From Steromphala cineraria (taxonomy: Eukaryota; Mollusca; Gastropoda; Trochida; Trochidae), in contig OU744724.1 in the NCBI GenBank assembly GCA_916613615.1, forward strand, positions 25,592,171 to 25,656,170: DNA of 64,000 nucleotides. The letters run 5' to 3'. Made by a program: the position numbers and the translations under genes. Numbering within the stretch: the stretch's first letter is position 1; the number at the start of each line of letters is the position of its first letter. Below are positions 37,305-47,745 of this stretch, piece by piece. The notes under the pieces were generated by a model, which saw only the letters and a list, made by a program, of their open reading frames with translations, did no database searches and was not told where the DNA came from.

Positions 37305-38355
37305 TCACTTTTTCCTCTCCTATTTCTTCATTGCATTGTTCTTGTAACATTCAGTCCAAACTTTTATTTCACACATTTGTATATCACCAAACGCATCTAA
37401 TTTCAAAATAACACCAACACATTCACAAAGAATCTCTCCTCAAAAATCCCTCTATGTCATCTCAACTCACAAACTACCATCAGAATTATTCTCCTTTTCT
37501 CACTTCACCTCACTCGATGTTCCCATACTTAAATCAGTTAACAGCCTTTCATATATTGTCATAACAAACTATCTCATTAAAATGTAGGCATTATTAATGG
37601 TCAATTATTTTCTTTGTCTAGTGAACAAACTCTTCACTTACATAATCTATCATCTGTAACATGTTCACTCTACTCAAAAGTCGAAAAGTTCAAATATATG
37701 ATTACATGAACACATCTCCCCCTCTGACGAGTTGGTTATAGCTGTGCTTTGATAAGGGCAAGTAACTCCTCAAGCCTTGATGGCAGTCGGGAACATGCTA
37801 ATTGTTGAGTGAAAACACATCGTTAGTGTCAAGGAATCGGATATCATATAATTTCTACCTACAATCAATACAGTGTATTTAAAAGTCTTTACTTATCTAA
37901 TGACGGGGTTTATTGATTTAAATGGTGTTTTGAAAATATTATCATATTGAACATCTAGTTAGAATGTTTAGTGTTTTCTGTGAAGTAGATTATAAAAGAA
38001 GGGATTTCGGGAGAGATTGATTGCTTAGGTGACCGTATGCAAGAATGTGAATAATTCATATTTTCAATCAAAATAATTACACATGGACTGAATCATATAT
38101 TTTGTGATTTTCAAAGTTACCAATGTATTCTAGCAGGATCCGTTGATTGATGAGAAGGGAGGGGATGGTGAGTAGACGAGGGAGTAGGCTTAAGCTAAGG
38201 AGAATGACGTGAGACTGAGGGGTAAGGGGTTTGAGCTGGGGTGGGGTGGGTTGAGGGGATGATGATCTTTATATCTTTATTTGTTTGCTCTATTATCTTC
38301 CCTCAAACGGACTGAAATAGTGCATTGTAAAAATTATCTTTTTTGATATTTGTAT

Positions 38356-38371
38356 GGCCCTGAAAAGGGCC
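38356..38371 (-). terminator. Histone mRNA 3' stem-loop, unit 12
   Basis: Perfect palindrome. Confidence 0.95.
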
Positions 38372-38406
38372 TTTTAACCACAAAAGTGTGGGAGATGTCC
38401 GGCAAC

Positions 38407-38979
38407 TTAAGCCTTCTTTGGCTTGGCGGCGGCCTTCTTCTTTGGGGTTTTCACCTTCTTGGGCTTGGCGGCAGCAGTCTTTGCTTTCTTTGGGGTTTTC
38501 ACCTTCTTGGGCTTGGCGGCAGCCTTCACCTTCTTTGGAGACTTGGCAGCTTTCTTGGCAGCAGTCTTGGGTTTCTTGGCGGCGGTGGGCTTCTTCACTT
38601 TCTTAGGTGACTTTGCTGCTTTCTTTGGCTTAGCAGCGGCCTTAGCTTTCTTTGGTTTGTCAGCTTTCTTCACCTCACCCAAGCGGAAGGAGCCAGTAGC
38701 ACCAGTTCCCTTAGACTGTTTCAAGGCGCCGTTCTTCACTCCATTTCTCAGGGCAGTCTTGAGACGGGCGTTGATAGCAGTTGAGTTTTCACCAACTTTG
38801 TAGTTGCTCATGATGTACTTGAGAAGAGCCTGACGTGAAGAGCCGCCCCTCTCCTTCAATGCGGCAACAGCTTTCTGTACCATCTCGAGGTAGGTTGGAT
38901 GGGATGCCACCTTCTTGGGTTTGGAGGCAGTCTTCTTCTTGGGGGTCTTCACGGGTGCGGGAGCAGCAGTATCGGCCAT
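38407..38979 (-). CDS. Linker histone H1, unit 12
   Basis: Consensus protein. Its surrounding spacer carries the same four private variants as unit 9 (38097, 39286, 39346, 39758). Confidence 0.97.
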   Translation of the reverse strand: MADTAAPAPVKTPKKKTASKPKKVASHPTYLEMVQKAVAALKERGGSSRQALLKYIMSNYKVGENSTAINARLKTALRNGVKNGALKQSKGTGATGSFRLGEVKKADKPKKAKAAAKPKKAAKSPKKVKKPTAAKKPKTAAKKAAKSPKKVKAAAKPKKVKTPKKAKTAAAKPKKVKTPKKKAAAKPKKA

Positions 38980-40366
38980 GGTCGTCTTGTGTAGAGTCAG
39001 GAGACAGCGGGAGTCAACTTGCGAGTGTGAGCTACAGCGAGCGAATGACTGCTGGTCACCCATGCGCTGCTTAGAGGCCTGAGTGCGGACGTCGAAGAAA
39101 GCCACCTACCCCTCTCCAGTCAGATATGAGAGTGTGCATTAGTGTGTGTTTTCTAATGTACTTAAAAGTTGCTTTGCGCTCTTTAGCGACGCTTTACAAG
39201 CAATATGTCTATTGTGATGGATAGAAAAATCATTTACCTACACATCCATACCAGACAATATGACCTTTGAAAGAAAATAAATATTCTGTGATTAAAACAG
39301 ACGAGACCACTCACTTATGAAATCACCATTCTTAAGTTTCAAATGTCATCTACAACAACGCGCATCAATTTTCAACTTATAAAATCCTTGCAAATTGTCG
39401 CCAAAACATTAATGCATAAAATAATGTGCTAAGATGGGTAATTTTGTGGATATTATGACGTTTATAACTCTTCAAACACAGACAATGAAACACGTCTCAC
39501 TCGGCAGTCGCCATTACAGACTCGGGCCTCTACATGCATGTATATTTCTTGAGCAGTATAACGTCCTAATCACATCGATAATACTACAAACCCGAGTTAA
39601 AGTAACTCCTGTTTAGTGTTTTTGCTTTATGTTAAGAATAAAGTTTAATTTGCAACTCATAGCCCGTGTTTGGAGAGAAAGAAAAAACGCTGATGTTCTC
39701 TGTCTGTCTACACTAGGATCGGTGAGATTCGGGCCTGGGTATACACTGGACACATAATATTCTGAGCTTAGTTATTTGTGTGTTTTCCGAGTGGAAATGT
39801 AAAAAAATATGTGTGTCATTAGATTGTTTACTGAGTGGCGTATTTTATTTATTTCAAAACGATAAAGAAATAACACGTCCGAGCATCTATAGGCCTAAAC
39901 CCCCTCCCAGTCTCACACTGTAAGCACGAGGTCGTATCTACCTGTGTCTCCCATGATGGGGGTAACCTGTATATAAAATATACTCCCCGAACATCAGGTT
40001 TGAATCATAATCAGGGGACATATAATATGACGAACGTGAAAGGTAAAGAAAATATGGAAAAATTAAAATCACGGGGAGCGACCTGCACATTTGTTTTGTG
40101 TTGTTGAATCTGTCCTCACGTGGCTCATACACAGCGCTGTCGAGTGGATCTATTTCCCACAGGCGTCATCTCACGGTATTCACCGTCTAGTCGTGATATA
40201 AGGCTATGGTTTTAAAAAGAATGAATATTTTCAAATTTGCTGGAGAAGTCCTTGTCTTATCAAATGAGCGGGGAATGAAAATGCCGTAGAAAACTATAAA
40301 CAATGGTTGTAGCGATCGTGTGTCACAGGCACAGCTATATGTAGCCTAACTTTCCCCCTCTCCTCT

Positions 40367-40486
40367 GCCTACGGCCATACCACGTTGAAAACACCGGTTC
40401 TCGTCCGATCACCGAAGTTAAGCAACGTCGGGCCCGGATAGTACTTGGATGGGTGACCGCCTGGGAACACCGGGTGCTGTAGGCAT
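40367..40486 (+). rRNA. 5S ribosomal RNA, unit 12
   Basis: Consensus 5S and the last one before a gap of more than 7.5 kb: the next 5S gene is at 48024, because unit 13 lost its copy and unit 14 is expanded by a retroelement. Confidence 0.97.
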
Positions 40487-41532
40487 TCACTTTTTCCTCT
40501 CCTATTTCTTCATTGCATTGTTCTTGTAACATTCAGTCCAAACTTTTATTTCACACATTTGTATATCACCAAACGCATCTAATTTCAAAATAACACCAAC
40601 ACATTTACAAAGAATCTCTCCTCAAAAATCCCTCTATGTCATCTCAACTCACAAACTACCATCAGAATTATTCTCCTTTTCTCACTTCACCTCACTCGAT
40701 GTTCCCATACTTAAATCAGTTAACAGCCTTTCATATATTGTCATAACAAACTATCTCATTAAAATGTAGGCATTATTAATGGTCAATTATTTTCTTTGTC
40801 TAGTGAACAAACTCTTCACTTACATAATCTATCATCTGTAACATGTTCACTCTACTCAAAAGTCGAAAAGTTCAAATATATGATTACATGAACACATCTC
40901 CCCCTCTGACGAGTTGGTTATAGCTGTGCTTTGATAAGGGCAAGTAACTCCTCAAGCCTTGATGGCAGTCGGGAACATGCTAATTGTTGAGTGAAAACAC
41001 ATCGTTAGTGTCAAGGAATCGGATATCATATAATTTCTACCTACAATCAATACAGTGTATTTAAAAGTCTTTACTTATCTAATGACGGGGTTTATTGATT
41101 TAAATGGTGTTTTGAAAATATTATCATATTGAACATCTAGTTAGAATGTTTAGTGTTTTCTGTGAAGTAGATTATAAAAGAAGGGATTTCGGGAGAGATT
41201 GATTGCTTAGGTGACCGTATGCAAGAATGTGAATAATTCATATTTTCAATCAAAATAATTACACATGGACTGAATCATGTATTTTGTGATTTTCAAAGTT
41301 ACCAATGTATTCTAGCAGGATCCGTTGATTGATGAGAAGGGAGGGGATGGTGAGTAGACGAGGGAGTAGGCTTAAGCTAAGGAGAATGACGTGAGACTGA
41401 GGGGTAAGGGGTTTGAGCTGGGGTGGGTTGAGGGGATGATGATCTTTATATCTTTATTTGTTTGCTCTATTATCTTCCCTCAAACGGACTGAAATAGTGC
41501 ATTGTAAAAATTATCTTTTTTGATATTTGTAT

Positions 41533-41548
41533 GGCCCTGAAAAGGGCC
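41533..41548 (-). terminator. Histone mRNA 3' stem-loop, unit 13
   Basis: Perfect palindrome, intact although the gene it serves carries a nonsense codon. Confidence 0.93.
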
Positions 41549-41583
41549 TTTTAACCACAAAAGTGTGGGAGATGTCCGGCAAC

Positions 41584-42156
41584 TTAAGCCTTCTTTGGCT
41601 TGGCGGCGGCCTTCTTCTTTGGGGTTTTCACCTTCTTGGGCTTGGCGGCAGCAGTCTTTGCTTTCTTTGGGGTTTTCACCTTCTTGGGCTTGGCGGCAGC
41701 CTTCACCTTCTTTGGAGACTTGGCAGCTTTCTTGGCAGCAGTCTTGGGTTTCTTGGCGGCGGTGGGCTTCTTCACTTTCTTAGGTGACTTTGCTGCTTTC
41801 TTTAGCTTAGCAGCGGCCTTAGCTTTCTTTGGTTTGTCAGCTTTCTTCACCTCACCCAAGCGGAAGGAGCCAGTAGCACCAGTTCCCTTAGACTGTTTCA
41901 AGGCGCCGTTCTTCACTCCATTTCTCAGGGCAGTCTTGAGACGGGCGTTGATAGCAGTTGAGTTTTCACCAACTTTGTAGTTGCTCATGATGTACTTGAG
42001 AAGAGCCTGACGTGAAGAGCCGCCCCTCTCCTTCAATGCGGCAACAGCTTTCTGTACCATCTCGAGGTAGGTTGGATGGGATGTCACCTTCTAGGGTTTG
42101 GAGGCAGTCTTCTTCTTGGGGGTCTTCACGGGTGCGGGAGCAGCAGTATCGGCCAT
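41584..42156 (-). pseudogene. Histone H1 pseudogene, unit 13 (nonsense at codon 22)
   Basis: The frame is that of H1, but codon 22 (Lys AAG) is TAG (plus CTA at 42091-42093). Translation from the normal start would stop after 21 residues of the basic tail, before the globular domain. Two missense changes follow, A25T and P118L, both shared with the unit 14 copy and with no other, so the two are close relatives. Promoter, stem-loop and the rest of the frame are intact, so the loss is recent. Restart at a later Met inside the globular domain would not give a normal H1. Confidence 0.93.
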
Positions 42157-42961
42157 GGTCGTCTTGTGTAGAGTCAGGAGACAGCGGGAGTCAACTTGCG
42201 AGTGTGAGCTACAGCGAGCGAATGACTGCTGGTCACCCATGCGCTGCTTAGAGGCCTGAGTGCGGACGTCGAAGAAAGCCACCTACCCCTCTCCAGTCAG
42301 ATATGAGAGTTTGCATTAGTGTGTGTTTTCTAATGTACTTAAAAGTTGCTTTGCGCTCTTTAGCGACGCTTTACAAGCAATATGTCTATTGTGATGGATA
42401 GAAAAATCATTTACCTACACATCCATACCAGACAATATGACCTTTGAAAGAAAATAAATATTTTGTGATTAAAACAGACGAGACCACTCACTTATGAAAT
42501 CACCATTCTTAAGTTTCAAATGCCATCTACAACAACGCGCATCAATTTTCAACTTATAAAATCCTTGCAAATTGTCGCCAAAACATTAATGCATAAAATA
42601 ATGTGCTAAGATGGGTAATTTTGTGGATATTATGACGTTTATAACTCTTCAAACACAGACAATGAAACACGTCTCACTCGGCAGTCGCCATTACAGACTC
42701 GGGCCTCTACATGCATGTATATTTCTTGAGCAGTATAACGTCCTAATCACATCGATAATACTACAAACCCGAGTTAAAGTAACTCCTGTTTAGTGTTTTT
42801 GCTTTATGTTAAGAATAAAGTTTAATTTGCAACTCATAGCCCGTGTTTGGAGAGAAAGAAAAAACGCTGATGCTCTCTGTCTGTCTTCACTGGGATCGGT
42901 GAGATTCGGGCCTGGGTATACACTGGACACATAACATTCTGAGCTTTTTTGATATTTGTAT

Positions 42962-42977
42962 GGCCCTGAAAAGGGCC
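42962..42977 (-). terminator. Histone mRNA 3' stem-loop, unit 14
   Basis: The stem is perfect, but the fusion junction lies only about 15 nt beyond it. Downstream the minus strand reads AAAAAAGCTC instead of AAAAAAGATA, so part of the putative U7 target is altered. Confidence 0.92.
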
Positions 42978-43012
42978 TTTTAACCACAAAAGTGTGGGAG
43001 ATGTCCGGCAAC

Positions 43013-43585
43013 TTAAGCCTTCTTTGGCTTGGCGGCGGCCTTCTCCTTTGGGGTTTTCACCTTCTTGGGCTTGGCGGCAGCAGTCTTTGCTTTCTTTGGG
43101 GTTTTCACCTTCTTGGGCTTGGCGGCAGCCTTCACCTTCTTTGGAGACTTGGCAGCTTTCTTGGCAGCAGTCTTGGGTTTCTTGGCGGCGGTGGGCTTCT
43201 TCACTTTCTTAGGTGACTTTGCTGCTTTCTTTAGCTTAGCATTGGCCTTAGCTTTCTTTGGTTTGTCAGCTTTCTTCACCTCACCCAAGCGGAAGGAGCC
43301 AGTAGCACCAGTTCCCTTAGACTGTTTCAAGGCGCCGTTCTTCACTCCATTTCTCAGGGCAGTCTTGAGACGGGCGTTGATAGCAGTTGAGTTTTCACCA
43401 ACTTTGTAGTTGCTCATGATGTACTTGAGAAGAGCCTGACGTGAAGAGCCGCCCCTCTCCTTCAATGCGGCAACAGCTTTCTGTACCATCTCGAGGTAGG
43501 TTGGATGGGATGTCACCTTCTTGGGTTTGGAGGCAGTCTTCATCTTGGGGGTCTTCACGGGTGCGGGAGCAGCAGTATCGGCCAT
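43013..43585 (-). CDS. Linker histone H1, unit 14 (most divergent intact copy)
   Basis: Full-length 190 aa with five substitutions: K15M, A25T, A115N, P118L and K181E. K15M and K181E each remove a lysine from a TPKK motif, so two DNA-binding motifs are weakened. A25T and P118L are shared with the pseudogene in unit 13. The globular domain is unchanged apart from its N-terminal border. The gene lies between the fusion junction and a retroelement insertion, a place where it may be homogenised less often. It could be functional or an early pseudogene. Confidence 0.9.
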   Translation of the reverse strand: MADTAAPAPVKTPKMKTASKPKKVTSHPTYLEMVQKAVAALKERGGSSRQALLKYIMSNYKVGENSTAINARLKTALRNGVKNGALKQSKGTGATGSFRLGEVKKADKPKKAKANAKLKKAAKSPKKVKKPTAAKKPKTAAKKAAKSPKKVKAAAKPKKVKTPKKAKTAAAKPKKVKTPKEKAAAKPKKA

Positions 43586-44676
43586 GGTCGTCTTGTGTAG
43601 AGTCAGGAGACAGCGGGAGTCAACTTGCGAGTGTGAGCTACAGCGAGCGAATGACTGCTGGTCACCCATGCGCTGCTTAGAGGCCTGAGTGCGGACGTCG
43701 AAGAAAGCCACCTACCCCTCTCCAGTCAGATATGAGAGTGTGCATTAGTGTGTGTTTTCTAATGTACTTAAAAGTTGCTTTGCGCTCTTTAGCGACGCTT
43801 TACAAGCAATATGTCTATTGTGATGGATAGAAAAATCATTTACCTACACATCCATACCAGACAATATGACCTTTGAAAGAAAATAAATATTTTGTGATTA
43901 AAACAGACGAGACCACTCACTTATGAAATCACCATTCTTAAGTTTCAAATGCCATCTACAACAACGCGCATCAATTTTCAACTTATAAAATCCTTGCAAA
44001 TTGTCGCCAAAACATTAATGCATAAAATAATGTGCTAAGATGGGTAATTTTGTGGATATTATGACGTTTATAACTCTTCAAACACAGACAATGAAACACG
44101 TCTCACTCGGCAGTCGCCATTACAGACTCGGGCCTCTACATGCATGTATATTTCTTGAGCAGTATAACGTCCTAATCACATCGATAATACTACAAACCCG
44201 AGTTAAAGTAACTCCTGTTTAGTGTTTTTGCTTTATGTTAAGAATAAAGTTTAATTTGCAACTCATAGCCCGTGTTTGGAGAGAAAGAAAAAACGCTGAT
44301 GCTCTCTGTCTGTCTTCACTGGGATCGGTGAGATTCGGGCCTGGGTATACACTGGACACATAACATTCTGAGCTTTGTTATTTGTGTGTTTTCCGAGTGG
44401 AAATGTAAAAAAATATGTGTGTCATTAGATTGTTTACTGAGTGGCGTATTTTATTTATTTCAAAACGATAAAGAAATAACACGTCCGAGCATCTATAGGC
44501 CTAAACCCCCTCCCAGTCTCACACTGTAAGCACGAGGTCGTATCTACCTGTGTCTCCCATGATGGGGGTAACCTGTATATAAAATATACTCCCCGAACAT
44601 CAGGTTTGAATCATAATCAGGGGACATACAATATGACGAACGTGAAAGGTAAAGAAAATATGGAAAAATTAAAATC

Positions 44677-44685
44677 ACGGGGAGC
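44677..44685. repeat. Target-site duplication, left copy
   Basis: ACGGGGAGC, nine bases, repeated at 47728-47736. In intact units the sequence occurs once (AAATCACGGGGAGCGACCTG), so the two copies define the insertion exactly. Confidence 0.95.
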
Positions 44686-44717
44686 TGTTGTTGTTGGATT
44701 GGGGTTTAACGTCTTCT

Positions 44718-44731
44718 TCACCATACGGTGA
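44718..44731 (-). other. Hairpin near the retroelement 3' end
   Basis: TCACC-ATAC-GGTGA forms a 5-bp stem with a 4-nt loop, 32 nt from the element's 3' end. LINE 3' hairpins can be recognised by their own reverse transcriptase, so this may be part of the template recognition site. Function is inferred from position only. Confidence 0.4.
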
Positions 44732-44869
44732 TGTCGCCGACGTGGGTTCTAAGCCTGAGTTATTTCCAAAAAAAGGGGCATGAAATTTAGAATAGGTCTT
44801 AGGCACCCAAGTAAAATTAATAAAAGTTCTAAAGTGGTTAAAATTAATTAAGAATTTGGAATAGAGTGA

Positions 44870-44887
44870 GGGGGGGGGGGGGGGGGG
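44870..44887 (+). repeat. 18-nt G homopolymer in the retroelement 3' UTR
   Basis: Eighteen G residues in a row on the plus strand, so the element RNA carries an 18-C run. Such a run is unstable in replication and prone to sequencing error, and the exact length should not be trusted. Confidence 0.8.
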
Positions 44888-45241
44888 CTGATTTTATGAA
44901 TAGTCAGTAAATAAATAGAGCTGTGAAATGGCGTGGTACCTGAAAGAGATAGAAAGAATATATTATGTATGGAAATTATATTGAAGTAAAAAGGTTTAAA
45001 GTAGTATTTGAGATGGTATTTTTAATTGTGATAAGATAAAATTGTATTTGAATAATTGTGTTTGAATTGTATTTATATTTATTTGTAATTAGTAATGTTT
45101 TATATCTAAATTTATTGATAATTGAGTGAATGGAGTAATACTTATCTTTTTGGTTTGATATACTTAGTCTGTTATTTGCTGTTGGTTCCAGCGTTGTTAT
45201 CTTCGCAATGTGCGTTTTTTCTTTCTTGAAGGTCGTCTTGT

Positions 45242-45303
45242 AGGTATTGTACCTATGTAAAGTGCAGGGGGTAGTCTAACCATACACTTAAGGTACAATA
45301 CCT
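45242..45303. repeat. Inverted repeat with perfect 13-bp arms in the retroelement 3' UTR
   Basis: AGGTATTGTACCT (45242-45254) is the exact reverse complement of AGGTACAATACCT (45291-45303), with a 36-nt loop. It lies about 160 nt past the ORF stop codon on the minus strand. A long perfect stem in the 3' UTR suggests an RNA structure, but no function can be stated. Confidence 0.7.
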
Positions 45304-45465
45304 GTCCTCCCCACTGAACCCGATTAAGAAGCAGGCAGTGAGGGTTTTGAGGTTTGCTACTGGGAAAATTACCAGTTATAATTTAGTGAAGTGCCCTTAA
45401 ATTGGGGAGGGGATGAGGGGTAGGTAATGGTTAAGAGTTTGGGTGTAAGGCTAGGTGGTTATTAA

Positions 45466-47745
45466 TTATAATGTTTTATACAATTTGGTTTGTAGTAGGA
45501 ATACTGAAAGGTACTGGTAATTTTTAGCATTGGCTAACAGTTCTTGTGGGTTGTAAGCGCTTACATTTTCAAGGAGTTGTCCCCTGTGTTTTTTGTATTT
45601 ATCACATTGAAACAGAATGTGATTTATGGTGTCTTCGACATTACATTGATTACATAGATTATTTGGTGCTTTCCCTATTTTGTGGAGATAAACCCCGTTG
45701 CAAACATTGTTGAGCCTGAGTCTAGTTATGGCTACATCAACCCTTCTAAAGTTGTGGAAGTTTTTAACTTTTGTAAGTTTTGTAGGTTGTACTTGATAGT
45801 ACTGGGTATGTCCCCAGTTGCCTTTAAAGGTTTTGTTGTATTCATCCGTTGTAATTGATTTTACAATGCTCTTAATTTCTTTTTTAGTAAATGGTATGTT
45901 GACATTATTGCTGTGGGTTAGACCTGCTTTTGCTGCTCGGTCGGCTCTTTCATTGCCTGTTAGGCCTATGTGGGAAGGCACCCATATAAATCTAACATTG
46001 TTGTTATCCTGAGTTAGATAATTATACCCCTGGTAAATTTGATGTAGAAGTTCATGACTATTTTTTTCCGTTTTGTTTTGTATAGCTTGCAGTGAGCTGA
46101 GTGAATCTGTAAATATAGCTATATTTTTGTGTTTGTAGCCTTTAGTGATAACGAGTGCTTGTCGAATAGCTACAAGTTCAGCTGTGAAGATAGAGGTTTT
46201 GTCTGGTAGTTTAAGGGATATATCTTCATCACCTGTGTGAGTGAAGTCTATCCCAGAGCCTACTCTTCCTTTTTCATCTTTAGACCCGTCAGTAAAGATT
46301 TGAATGTATTCAGTTTGATTGTAGTTTTGTTCTATATAGACTTGAGTGTTACTGAGGTCACTAGGTTTGGGATTAGTTTTGTCTATGAGGTCTTTCAATT
46401 TGATATCAACTTGGATATCGGGGATGTCTGGAGGTTTTAAGATATGCTTGGTATATGGGTCAGATATAACGTCTATTGTATCAAGGTCATATTTGTCTAT
46501 GTGATTTTTCATGGTAACACCAAATGGTGTTGGTATTTTTTTTACTCTTTTTGTCATTATTTGTTTCTTATGAGTGATAATATTTTGTAAACATGGCTTA
46601 TGTTTTGATCTAACAATATAGTTGGTAATATTATCTTCCCATTCTTTTTCTAGCGGGAGTTCACCTAGTTCATGTCTGACTAGCTCCATTGATGTGCCAC
46701 TTAGGCATCCTGATATATATATGTAAGCTTGATTTTGTATGGTTTTTAGCTTTTGTATGTTGGTTTGACTAGTGTCGCACCAAGCTTCTGCTCCATAGTG
46801 CAGTTTGGATTTTATCAGACATTTATATAGTAAGAGTAACATTTCCTTGCTGCTGCCCCACGTGGTGTGAGAAAGCATTCGTAATATATTGAGATCTTTT
46901 TTGCATCTATGTGACAGTTCAACAATATGTTGATTCCATGTTAGATATTCATCAAAGATTATACCTAAAAATTTGACATACTTAACTTGGTTTAATGGTT
47001 CTTCATTAATGTATAATTTCAGTGGTCTGCAGTCGGCTCTGGGTGTTGGCCGAAAGAGAATTGATACAGTTTTGCTTGTGGATAATTGAAATCCCCAATT
47101 TTGGGTCCATTCATTTACTTTGATTAAGGCTTTTTGTAATATTTCTGCAGCTGCATGTTGGTATTTGTGACTGACCCAAAGGGCCCCGTCGTCAGCGAAT
47201 TGTGAGGTGTTTACTTGTTTTGGTAGTTTGTGAAATAGATCATCTATCATAATATTGAACAAAGTTGGTGATATGATACTTCCTTGTGGGGTCCCATTTT
47301 CTAAATTATAGTTGTCTGATATTTGATCATCTGTTTTTAGACGAAATGTTCTGTCTGACATAAAGTCGTTTATAAAGTTTAACATTTCCCCTTGTATGCC
47401 CTTTTTCTGAACTTTTTGTATCAAGCCTGTTTTCCAGACCATGTCAAATGCTTTACTGAAGTCTAGAAAGACTGCTGTAGTGAATTTATTATTTTGTTGA
47501 GCTTGTCTGATAGAGTGTTGTAATCTAACAATATGGTCAGTGGTGCTATAGGATTTTCTATATCCTGATTGATTTTGTGTGATCAATTCGTTGGTTTCTA
47601 AATAGTGTTGTAATCTTTTCGTTGCCATAGCTTCGAGTGTTTTACATAGATTAGATGTTAGAGAGACTGGTCTATATGAATCGGATTTGGTAGGGTCTTT
47701 TCCCTGTTTGTGTAATGGTATAATAAGACGGGGAGCGACCTGCAC
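45466..47745 (-). CDS. Retrotransposon ORF2 fragment: reverse transcriptase, RNase H, CCHC end
   Basis: 759 codons without interruption. The apparent start is a GTG in host DNA: the first six codons come from the flanking unit and element coding begins at codon 7, so this is a truncated ORF2 fused by chance. Residues about 20-270 are the reverse transcriptase (SDSYRPVSLT at 21-30, LDFSKAFD with D95, GTPQGSIISPTLF at 151-163, FADD at 183-186). Residues about 481-608 are RNase H with a complete acidic set D486 (FTDGS), E523 (AELVAI), D547 (FTDS) and D602 (ADRAAKAG). A CX2CX7HX4C motif lies at 698-714. The protein would copy element RNA and degrade RNA in hybrids. Without its endonuclease, ORF1 and promoter the copy is not expected to move by itself. 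Confidence 0.92.
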   Translation of the reverse strand: MQVAPRLIIPLHKQGKDPTKSDSYRPVSLTSNLCKTLEAMATKRLQHYLETNELITQNQSGYRKSYSTTDHIVRLQHSIRQAQQNNKFTTAVFLDFSKAFDMVWKTGLIQKVQKKGIQGEMLNFINDFMSDRTFRLKTDDQISDNYNLENGTPQGSIISPTLFNIMIDDLFHKLPKQVNTSQFADDGALWVSHKYQHAAAEILQKALIKVNEWTQNWGFQLSTSKTVSILFRPTPRADCRPLKLYINEEPLNQVKYVKFLGIIFDEYLTWNQHIVELSHRCKKDLNILRMLSHTTWGSSKEMLLLLYKCLIKSKLHYGAEAWCDTSQTNIQKLKTIQNQAYIYISGCLSGTSMELVRHELGELPLEKEWEDNITNYIVRSKHKPCLQNIITHKKQIMTKRVKKIPTPFGVTMKNHIDKYDLDTIDVISDPYTKHILKPPDIPDIQVDIKLKDLIDKTNPKPSDLSNTQVYIEQNYNQTEYIQIFTDGSKDEKGRVGSGIDFTHTGDEDISLKLPDKTSIFTAELVAIRQALVITKGYKHKNIAIFTDSLSSLQAIQNKTEKNSHELLHQIYQGYNYLTQDNNNVRFIWVPSHIGLTGNERADRAAKAGLTHSNNVNIPFTKKEIKSIVKSITTDEYNKTFKGNWGHTQYYQVQPTKLTKVKNFHNFRRVDVAITRLRLNNVCNGVYLHKIGKAPNNLCNQCNVEDTINHILFQCDKYKKHRGQLLENVSAYNPQELLANAKNYQYLSVFLLQTKLYKTL
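47728..47736. repeat. Target-site duplication, right copy
   Basis: ACGGGGAGC, after which the interrupted spacer of unit 14 resumes with GACCTGCACATTTG. Confidence 0.95.

Larger units (their letters stand above)
21882..40973. repeat. Higher-order duplication: units 7-9 and units 10-12
   Basis: Rare variants recur with a period of 9,546 bp (three units). Unit 7 and unit 10 share T at 24246/33792. Unit 9 and unit 12 share four changes at 28551/38097, 29740/39286, 29800/39346 and 30212/39758. The alternation GACGGGGG, GACGGGGG, GACGAGGG in the leading spacer also repeats in the two blocks. Small differences (for example M33I in unit 11) arose afterwards or were converted. Confidence 0.8.
40974..42947. 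repeat. Truncated array unit 13, fused to unit 14
   Basis: This unit has a 5-bp loss in the G-rich block (near 41419-41428) and then breaks off inside the divergent spacer. The text jumps from CATTCTGAGCTTT straight to CTTTTTTGATATTTG, which normally lies just downstream of the next H1 gene. The two sides share CTTT (42944-42947). About 1.75 kb is missing, including the 5S gene, the second spacer and the next G-rich block. The short overlap points to microhomology-mediated joining or replication slippage, because ordinary unequal crossover between aligned units would keep the period. Confidence 0.9.
44686..47727 (-). mobile_element. 5'-truncated non-LTR retrotransposon (I-group type, RT-RNase H)
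   Basis: A 3,042-bp insertion in the divergent spacer of unit 14, on the minus strand, flanked by a 9-bp target duplication. Insertion plus duplication (3,051 bp) equals the excess over the 3,182-bp period, so nothing else was lost. The element starts (at 47727) inside the reverse transcriptase domain, so the endonuclease and ORF1 are missing, as in an ordinary incomplete reverse transcription. Its 3' end on the minus strand is CCCCAATCC followed by a short CAA tail (44686-44696), not poly(A). An RNase H domain after the RT places it near the I group (I, Nimb, R1 and similar); I cannot choose the clade. The open frame has no stop or shift, so the insertion is young. Confidence 0.93.

Noticed and set aside
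47728..47745. GTG start of the long retroelement frame as a genuine initiation codon
   Set aside because: The codon lies in the flanking unit, outside the element, and the frame begins mid-domain in the reverse transcriptase.
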